Assembly: GCF_958350005.1 (NCBI RefSeq)
Contig: NZ_CATWFF010000084.1
Span: 1-9,029, forward strand
Source of the DNA: an uncultured Megasphaera sp.
GTDB taxonomy: Bacteria; Bacillota; Negativicutes; Veillonellales; Megasphaeraceae
DNA: 9,029 nt
Direction: 5' to 3'
A program made the translations under genes and the position numbers. Every line of letters begins with the position of its first letter. Position 1 is the first letter of the stretch. The notes below the pieces were generated by a model. The model saw nothing but the letters and a program-made list of their open reading frames with translations, was not told the origin of the DNA and made no database searches. Below are positions 1-6,800 of the stretch, piece after piece.

Positions 1-24
1 GTATACAGTATTTATTGCGAGTAT

Positions 25-36
25 TGTGTATACACA
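25..36. repeat. 12-bp perfect palindrome upstream of pyc promoter
   Basis: TGTGTATACACA reads the same on both strands. A related half (GTATACAGTA) begins at base 1, so GTATAC occurs twice in the first 33 bases. It lies just upstream of the candidate -35 of the pyruvate carboxylase promoter and could be an operator, or the tail of something belonging to the gene off the left edge. No regulator is identified. Confidence 0.35.
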
Positions 37-47
37 GTACCTTTCTC

Positions 48-75
48 TTGTAATGTTTCTCCAGTTTGTTATAAT
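48..75 (+). promoter_or_regulatory. Candidate sigma-70-type promoter of pyruvate carboxylase gene
   Basis: A perfect -10 hexamer TATAAT (70-75) follows a -35 candidate TTGTAA (48-53, four of six matches to TTGACA) with a 16-bp spacer. Transcription would start near 82, giving a leader of roughly 70 bases before the gene. The leader shows no strong hairpin or riboswitch that I recognise. Confidence 0.55.
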
Positions 76-140
76 TAAAAATACAGTGACTAGACGTATG
101 TAGGTTGGGTTGCTGAGTACATATTGTTACTTGAGTATGC

Positions 141-147
141 AGGAGGG
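141..147 (+). promoter_or_regulatory. Ribosome-binding site fixing the pyruvate carboxylase start
   Basis: AGGAGGG lies seven bases before the ATG at 155. The frame is open further upstream (TTG at 110, ATG at 137), but neither earlier start has a Shine-Dalgarno at useful spacing. The protein from 155 begins MKKIRSVLVANRGEIAIRV, as family members do. Confidence 0.85.
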
Positions 148-154
148 TATTTCC

Positions 155-3100
155 ATGAAAAAAATTCGTTCGGTTTTAGTTGCCAACCGCGGGGAAATTG
201 CCATCCGTGTGTTCCGGGCCTGTAATGAGCTGGGAATCCGCACGGTTGCCATTTACTCCAAAGAAGATTCGCTGTCTCTGCACCGTTTCCGTGCTGATGA
301 ATCCTATTTAGTCGGTGAAGGCAAGAAACCGGTTGACGCGTATTTGGATATAGAAGACATTATCCGCATCGCCCATGAACATGACGTCGACGCCATCCAT
401 CCGGGCTACGGCTTTCTGTCGGAAAATGCAGATCTGGCTAAACGATGCGAAGAAGAAGGCATTATCTTCATCGGCCCGAAAGTAGAACACCTCATCATGT
501 TCGGCGATAAGATCAACGCCCGCATTCAGGCCAAAAAAGCCGGTATTCAGTATATTCCCGGCAGTGACGGCCCAGTCATGAATTATGCAGAAGTAGAAAA
601 ATTCGCCAAAGAAGTGGGCTTCCCCATTATGCTCAAAGCCGTCAACGGCGGCGGCGGCCGGGGCATGCGCATGGTCAGCCGCATGGTCGATCTGCGCGAA
701 GCCTATGACCGGGCAAAATCGGAAGCGAAGCTTGCTTTCGGCAGTGATGAAATTTATCTGGAAAAATGCATCGTCAATCCGAAGCACATTGAAGTACAGA
801 TTATGGGGGATGAACACGGCAATGTCATTCACCTGTTTGAACGGGACTGCTCCATTCAGCGGCGTCATCAGAAAGTCGTAGAAATTGCGCCGGCTTTTGC
901 TCTGCCGCTGCAGCTCCGTCACGACATCTGTAACGCAGCCATCAAACTGATGAAGAACGTCAACTACGTCAATGCCGGGACTGTCGAATTCCTGGTTACG
1001 CCGGACGGCAACTTCTATTTCATCGAAGTCAATCCGCGCGTACAGGTTGAACATACGGTTACGGAAATGATCACGGGCATCGACATCGTTCAGACTCAGA
1101 TCAAAGTTGCCGAAGGATATGCTCTGGACAGCGATGAAATCGGCATTAAATCCCAGGATGATGTTCGCTGCCTGGGCAATGCCATCCAGTGCCGTATTAC
1201 AACGGAAGATCCCATGAATCACTTCATGCCTGATTCGGGCAAGATCATGGTATACCGCAGCGGCGGCGGTTTCGGCGTCCGTCTCGACAGCGGCAATGCC
1301 TATACAGGCGCTATCATTACGCCGTACTACGACTCCCTTCTCGTCAAAGCTACGACCTATGCCCTGACCCATAAAGAGGCAGTGCAGAAAATGCTGCGCA
1401 CTCTGAAAGAATTCCGTATCCGCGGCGTCAAGACCAACATTGGCTTCCTCATTAACGTACTGAAAGAACCGTCCTTCGTCGACGGCTCGTATAACGTCAA
1501 CTTCATTGACGATCATCCGGAACTGTTCAACCTTCCTGTCGTACAGGACCGGGGCACGAAACTCCTGAAATACATTGGCGATACGACGATCAACGGCTAT
1601 GCTGACGCAGGTCACCAGGACAAGCCGGCCTTTGATGCCATGGAAATGCCGCAGCCTGTTGCCGGTGATTTCCCGTCTGGTACGAAACAGCTCTTTGATT
1701 CCATGGGAGCAGAAAAATTCTCCCAGTGGATTCTGGACCAGAAGAAAGTCCTCTTTACGGATACGACCATGCGTGATGCCCATCAGTCCCTGCTGGCAAC
1801 GCGGGTCCGCACTATCGACATGCTCCGCGTTCTGGAACAGGCTTCCAAAAAGCTGCCAGGCTTTTTCTCCTATGAATGCTGGGGCGGCGCTACCTTCGAC
1901 GTAGCCTATCGCTTCCTCTATGAAGATCCGTGGGAACGGCTCCGTCAGATGCGGGAAAAAGCACCGAACATTCTGCTGCAGATGCTCATTCGCGGCGCCA
2001 ACGCCGTCGGCTATACGAGCTATCCCGACAACGTCGTCAAGAATTTCGTCGAATTGTCGGCGAAAAACGGCATCGACGTATTCCGCATATTTGACAGCCT
2101 GAACAGCCTGGACAACATGTACGGCACCATCCAGGCCGTCCGTGAAACCGGCAAAATCGCCGAAGTTGCTCTGTGCTACACCGGAGACATTCTCGACGCA
2201 TCGCGGACGAAATACAACCTTGACTACTATGTCAAGATGGCCAAGGAACTGCAGAACGCCGGCGCCAACATCCTGGCCATCAAGGATATGGCGGGCCTGC
2301 TGAAGCCGGAAGCAGCATATCGCCTCGTAAGCGCTCTGAAAGATGCTGTTGACCTGCCGGTTCACCTCCATACTCATGACGGTTCCGGCAATGCCGTAGC
2401 TGCTCTGAGCCGTGCTGTCGATGCCGGCGTCGATATTGTCGATGTCGCTTACTCGGCTATGGCCGGCGGCACGAGCCAGCCCAGCATGAGCACCCTGTAC
2501 TATGCTCTGAGCGGCAAAGACCGTCAGCCTGACATGAACGTAGACGCCATGGAAGAAATGTCCCGCTACTGGGCAACAGTTCGTCCGTACTACAAAGGCG
2601 TCGACAAGGCTGAACCGTACCCGAACACGGAAGTATACCAGCATGAAATGCCGGGCGGCCAGTTCTCCAACCTCCGTCAGCAGGCTAAAGCTGTAGGCCT
2701 CGGCGACAAATGGAACGACATTAAAAAGATGTATCACACCGTCAATATGATGTTCGGCGATATTATCAAAGTAACGCCGTCTTCCAAAGTTGTCGGCGAT
2801 ATGACCCTGTTTATGGTACAGAACAACCTGACCGAACAGGACGTATACGACAAGGGCGACGTCCTCGACTTCCCGCAGTCCGTTGTCGAATTCTTTGAAG
2901 GCCGCATTGGCATTCCCTACCAGGGATTCCCGGAAAAACTGCAGAAGATTATCCTCAAAGGCCGCAAGCCTCTGACGGAACGTCCGGGCAAGAGCCTGGC
3001 TCCTGTCGACTTCGAAGCAGTTCGCAAGAAACTGTCCGATGCCGGCTATAAGCACGGAGACGAAGATGTAAACGCTTACTGCCAGTACCCGAAAGTCTTC

Positions 3101-3589
3101 AAAGACTACAACGAAAAGGTTAAACTCTACGGTGATGTCAGTGTACTGGATACGCCGACCTTCTTCTTCGGCATGAAGAAAAACGAAGAAATTCACGTAG
3201 AAATTGAAAAGGGCAAAGATCTGGTCATTACGATGATCAACATCAGCGATCCTGATGAAAGCGGCGTCCGGACGATTACGTTCCTGTTCAACGGCGTAGA
3301 ACGGGAAATTCAGGTTCAGGACAAGAGCGTCGACATGAAGACCGTTACGCGCCGCAAAGCGGACCCGTCCAAACCGGGCGATATCGGCGCTACCCTGTCG
3401 GGATCGGTCGTCAAAGTCCTCGTTTCCAAGGATCAGAAAGTCAAGAAAGGCGACGACCTGGTCGTAACGGAAGCGATGAAGATGGAAACGACCATTACTT
3501 CGCCTATTGACGGCACAGTCGGTGAAATCTACGTCACCAAGGGACAGGCCATTATCAGCGGCGACTGCCTCCTGGAAATACGGGAATAA
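155..3589 (+). CDS. pyc: Pyruvate carboxylase (biotin-dependent, single-chain form)
   Basis: This cytoplasmic enzyme carboxylates pyruvate to oxaloacetate using ATP and bicarbonate, which refills the C4 pool for gluconeogenesis, aspartate and succinate/propionate formation. The 1144 residues match the usual length of the one-chain homotetrameric form, with all domains in order. The biotin carboxylase domain (about 1-455) has the glycine-rich ATP-grasp loop NGGGGRGMR (164-172), the catalytic EVNPRVQVEHTVTE (from 291) and Arg376. The carboxyltransferase barrel (about 527-800) has the metal site in TTMRDAHQS (Asp541) and HLHTHDG (His739, His741), plus the expected carbamylated Lys710 in AIKDMAG. 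The C-terminal biotin carrier domain has AMKM (1107-1110), so Lys1109 is biotinylated, 36 residues from the end. All key residues are present, so it should be active. From codon 53 on it avoids TTA, CTA and TCA codons, the native codon style of this genome. It has its own promoter and terminator, so it is probably monocistronic. A separate-subunit decarboxylase is excluded by the domain set. Confidence 0.97.
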   Translation: MKKIRSVLVANRGEIAIRVFRACNELGIRTVAIYSKEDSLSLHRFRADESYLVGEGKKPVDAYLDIEDIIRIAHEHDVDAIHPGYGFLSENADLAKRCEEEGIIFIGPKVEHLIMFGDKINARIQAKKAGIQYIPGSDGPVMNYAEVEKFAKEVGFPIMLKAVNGGGGRGMRMVSRMVDLREAYDRAKSEAKLAFGSDEIYLEKCIVNPKHIEVQIMGDEHGNVIHLFERDCSIQRRHQKVVEIAPAFALPLQLRHDICNAAIKLMKNVNYVNAGTVEFLVTPDGNFYFIEVNPRVQVEHTVTEMITGIDIVQTQIKVAEGYALDSDEIGIKSQDDVRCLGNAIQCRITTEDPMNHFMPDSGKIMVYRSGGGFGVRLDSGNAYTGAIITPYYDSLLVKATTYALTHKEAVQKMLRTLKEFRIRGVKTNIGFLINVLKEPSFVDGSYNVNFIDDHPELFNLPVVQDRGTKLLKYIGDTTINGYADAGHQDKPAFDAMEMPQPVAGDFPSGTKQLFDSMGAEKFSQWILDQKKVLFTDTTMRDAHQSLLATRVRTIDMLRVLEQASKKLPGFFSYECWGGATFDVAYRFLYEDPWERLRQMREKAPNILLQMLIRGANAVGYTSYPDNVVKNFVELSAKNGIDVFRIFDSLNSLDNMYGTIQAVRETGKIAEVALCYTGDILDASRTKYNLDYYVKMAKELQNAGANILAIKDMAGLLKPEAAYRLVSALKDAVDLPVHLHTHDGSGNAVAALSRAVDAGVDIVDVAYSAMAGGTSQPSMSTLYYALSGKDRQPDMNVDAMEEMSRYWATVRPYYKGVDKAEPYPNTEVYQHEMPGGQFSNLRQQAKAVGLGDKWNDIKKMYHTVNMMFGDIIKVTPSSKVVGDMTLFMVQNNLTEQDVYDKGDVLDFPQSVVEFFEGRIGIPYQGFPEKLQKIILKGRKPLTERPGKSLAPVDFEAVRKKLSDAGYKHGDEDVNAYCQYPKVFKDYNEKVKLYGDVSVLDTPTFFFGMKKNEEIHVEIEKGKDLVITMINISDPDESGVRTITFLFNGVEREIQVQDKSVDMKTVTRRKADPSKPGDIGATLSGSVVKVLVSKDQKVKKGDDLVVTEAMKMETTITSPIDGTVGEIYVTKGQAIISGDCLLEIRE

Positions 3590-3633
3590 CAAACTGCCTG
3601 CATACAAACAACTGCATAGTGATACGTATATGT

Positions 3634-3685
3634 AAAACAACAGAGAACGAGGCATGTCCTTGTTCTCTGTTGTTTTGTCTTTTTC
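3634..3685 (+). terminator. Strong intrinsic terminator after pyc
   Basis: Bases 3634-3648 pair perfectly with 3662-3676 (15 bp). The stem continues through a G-U wobble and three more pairs (3649-3652 with 3658-3661) to a five-base loop CATGT, giving 19 bp in all. The T-rich tail TTTTGTCTTTTTC follows. The A-rich left side could let it work weakly in the other direction as well. It separates pyc from the receptor gene. Confidence 0.95.
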
Positions 3686-3718
3686 TGAAAAATGCGAAAA
3701 AACAGAAAAAATAAAAAT

Positions 3719-3752
3719 AAATGTCGGAATGGGCTCAAAAATGTCGGAATGG
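3719..3752. repeat. Tandem 14-bp direct repeat, 20-bp period, upstream of receptor promoter
   Basis: AAATGTCGGAATGG occurs at 3719-3732 and again, unchanged, at 3739-3752. The 20-bp period is close to two helical turns, so a protein bound to each copy would sit on the same face of the DNA. The second copy touches the candidate -35 of the receptor promoter. This is the layout of a dimeric activator or repressor site; the regulator is unknown. Confidence 0.7.
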
Positions 3753-3778
3753 AGTAGAAAATAATTTTCAAATATGAT
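3750..3778 (+). promoter_or_regulatory. Candidate promoter of the receptor-porin gene
   Basis: TATGAT (3773-3778) matches the -10 consensus in five of six bases. At 17-bp spacing the -35 is the weak TGGAGT (3750-3755, three of six), as expected for an activated or tightly controlled promoter. Transcription would start near 3785, with a leader of about 63 bases. No better -35/-10 pair was found between the terminator and the start codon. Confidence 0.45.
3756..3770. promoter_or_regulatory. Fur-box-like palindrome inside the receptor promoter
   Basis: The core GAAAATAATTTTC (3757-3769) is a perfect 6-1-6 inverted repeat. The 15-mer AGAAAATAATTTTCA matches 11 of 14 defined positions of the 7-1-7 Fur consensus TGATAATnATTATCA. 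It fills the spacer between the candidate -35 and -10, where a repressor would block RNA polymerase. Iron-dependent repression is common for TonB-dependent receptors, so Fur or a Fur-family relative is a reasonable inference. AT-rich DNA gives such palindromes by chance fairly often. Confidence 0.4.
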
Positions 3779-3834
3779 ACACTGTCAATGTATTTTTTGG
3801 TAAAGAGTATTAATATCCTATGAATTCCGCTGCG

Positions 3835-3841
3835 AAGGGAG
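3835..3841 (+). promoter_or_regulatory. Ribosome-binding site of the receptor-porin gene
   Basis: AAGGGAG lies six bases before the ATG at 3848 and fixes that start, which opens a typical signal peptide. The 12 bases 3835-3846 (AAGGGAGATTGT) are perfectly complementary to the conserved loop of the second hairpin repeat downstream of the gene. Confidence 0.85.
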
Positions 3842-3847
3842 ATTGTC

Positions 3848-6800
3848 ATGAAACATTCATCACGGTATGGCCTGTTGGCCTGCGCTGTCCTGACCTGGAT
3901 ATCCATGCCTGTACTGGCAGAAAGTCCAGCAGGGGGGGAGCAAAATGTAACTACAAAGGACGTCGTCGTCGAAGCCAGTGCGGCTAAGGAAGCTGCCAAG
4001 TACGAAAGCCAGTCTACGACGATTATCACCAAAGAAGATATTGAAAAGAAACAGGCCAAGTCCCTGGAAGACGTTATCTTTTCCGAAACGGGCGTAACGA
4101 GAACCGTTGACGCTATGGGCCGTGTGGGCATTGCCATCCGCGGCGCTGACCCGCGGCATACCCTCATGCTCATCGACGGCCAGCCCGTCATGGGGAGCGA
4201 ATCGAAGTACATGGGCGGCAGTGACGAAGCCATGCGCATTGGTGCCGAAAACATCGAACGCATCGAAATCATCCGCGGTGCAGCCACGGCCAAGTACGGC
4301 CCTGATGCCATTGGCGGCGTCATCAACATCATCACCAAGGCTCCGGCGGATCATCCGACGTTCCAGATGAATGCCGAAGCCCGCTATCACGATCATGAAG
4401 GGACCGATGAAAATAAGAATACCTGGCCGAGCAACTACTATATGCGTGCTGATTCCGGGAAAATCGGCAACGTGAAGTTCAGCGTCTTCGGCAGCAAGCG
4501 GGAAGTCATGCCGGTCTACTCCAGCGAACGGGGCTATAAAAAAGGCGAAAGCTGGTACTTTGAAGACTTTAAGCCGTCTCTGCGCTACTATGGCGATGTG
4601 AAAAACATCGGTGCTACTGGCGAAGTAGAAATTAATAAAAATAATAAAATTGCCTTCCGCGTTATGAGCGAAAAAGAAGACATGGAGCGCCGCAATAAAT
4701 CTGGTCAGGGAGTGGATGCTCTCTTGGAATCGATGCAGATCTTCAAGCGCAATGTCGACCGCGACACGTACGCCCTGTCCTACACGGGCCGCAACGACAA
4801 GCACGACTGGAAAGTCGACGTCAACTACGGAAAAATGAAGGAAACGGACACGACGTCTACGACCTACTATGGCGCAGGCCACGACCAGTACAGCGGTAAA
4901 AACACCTTGGCTGCTGTGGACTGGCTGGAACATAAGCAGCTCGACGTAAACGCCACCATGAACACCCAGGTCAACGACCAGCACCTCCTGACCTATGGCA
5001 TTGGCTACACCGATGAACGGGCTGACGGGACGCGACTGAAAAATGCTCCCAAGACTTGGGTCAAAGGTATTGATCCCTGGGCCTATGACAGCTCGTTATG
5101 GGTACCTACAGGAGCTACTGAACCGGACTCTAAGGTACATAACTACCTTTTCAAGCAAACCGATAAAGGCTTGATTTGGGATAAGGCGGCAGAATACTAT
5201 GGCAGTAAGATCCCGGCCTTTACGCAGGAAGATGCAGCAGCTATTAAATCAATAGTGCCATTTATAGTATCTAATGGACCAGATGTTATTAGCATGGATC
5301 TTTCTCAATTAGGCGTAGGATCGAATTGGACAGGCGATGCAGCATTACAGAAAAAATTTGAAGAGTTCAACAACTTGTTAAAGACGCAGAATAAAGACTA
5401 CCTGACTCATGGAGATGCAACACTTATATATAAAGCGTATCCTGTATTAGGGTATTATGGTCTGATGGATACCTATGGACAGGATACAAATATCAAATAT
5501 GATGGTAAATACTATGGCCAGGGATTTGAAGAACGGGAAAATCAGGTAGCTGGCGGCGAAGCGCGCATTCAGCGCCGCCACGCCTTCATTCAGGATACGT
5601 GGCAGGTCAATGACAATACGATTCTGACGCCAGTCCTGCGCATCGATAACAGCGACCTCTTTGGCAGTGAAGTGACGGCTAACCTGGGCATGACCCATAA
5701 TCTCGGCGGCAATCCTCATCGCCGTTTGAAAATCAATGCCGGCACCGGCTATGCCGAACCGGGCATGGGCGAGCTCTACTACAACTGGGAAATGTTCGGC
5801 AGTGCCGGCGGCAGTCAGTACGGCTGGTACTGGATTGGCAACCCGAACCTGCAGCCTGAAAAATCGGTAAACTTCGATATTTCCGTAGAAGGCGAAAACA
5901 ACAAGACCTATGCCAAGGCCTCGGTGTTCCACAACGTCATTGACGATTACATGACGTCCTACTTCATGGGACAGCTCATTGACTTCAACCAGTTCGGGTC
6001 GTCCTATGTAACCAATGCCGACCGCATTTACAGTTTCAAAAATATCGGCAAAGCCGAAATCACCGGCTTTGAAGCGGAAATTCAGCAGAAGTTCAATGAC
6101 AAATGGTCGGCTAAACTGGGCTACGCCTGGCTCCACGCCATCAACAAGAGCGATCCCGACATGCCGCGGCAGCTCCTGGACCGGCCACAGCATAAAGTCG
6201 ATATCAGCCTGAACTACGAAGACAAGGCCCATGGCTGGCGTGCCGCCCTGTGGGGAGACTACTACATCCACATGCTGGACAGCAACAGCGTTTCTACTGC
6301 CTTTACAAAGGACGATATCGATGCCAACGGCAACTGGAAGAAGAAAGACTTTAATTACCAGAAAAAGACCTTTGGCATTTGGAACTTCATGGTCGAAAAG
6401 GACTTCGGCAAGGATATGACTGCCTACATTGGCATTGACAACCTCTTCAACCACCGCGATGACGACCGGGCGTACCAGGATCGGACGTACCGCATTGGCG
6501 CCAACATCAAATTCGGCTACGACGGCAAGGCCGCTGCTGAAAAAGCCGCGGACAAGGCAGCCGGCAAGACCGAAAAAACGGCCGACGCCATCGCTGATAA
6601 CGGGACAGTCATCATCAATCAGAGCGACTGGTTCCTCACTCGTCCGTCCGACAAAGACCTGGGCCGCAAGAAAGGCGACGTCGCCCTCATTGGCGATTAC
6701 CGCGTTCGTTCCAACATGTGGGGCGGCCAGGATAATGCTGCCATGTCGCTGACTACGACCGGTGCAGCTGACCAGGCCACGACGGACAACATGAAAGATA

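Noticed and set aside
48..74. BirA-like inverted repeat TTGTAAT...GTTATAA over the pyc promoter (attractive because pyc needs biotin)
   Set aside because: The two halves coincide with the -35 and -10 hexamers, and only five of seven positions are symmetrical, so promoter sequence explains them.
308..3655. A 1115-codon open frame antisense to pyc
   Set aside because: It shares the codon register of pyc and stays open because pyc avoids TTA, CTA and TCA codons. The sense strand encodes a full catalytic enzyme, and the antisense product has no recognisable domain or ribosome site. The same explains the antisense frames at 3860-4984, 5447-7156 and 7883-8665.
3872..3883. Possible lipobox LLAC (residues 9-12) in the receptor signal peptide
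   Set aside because: The hydrophobic stretch before Cys12 is far too short and continues after it. The better cleavage site is PVLA (21-24) of an ordinary signal peptide.
5747..5850. Haem-receptor signature FRAP/NPNL
   Set aside because: NPNL is present, but it is common to many TonB-dependent receptors. The FRAP position reads YAEP, and I see no diagnostic histidine.
6509..6660. Junction between barrels as an assembly or frameshift artefact
   Set aside because: Codon use, G+C and reading frame are continuous across the junction, and the linker is a typical low-complexity tether. Only raw reads could settle it fully.
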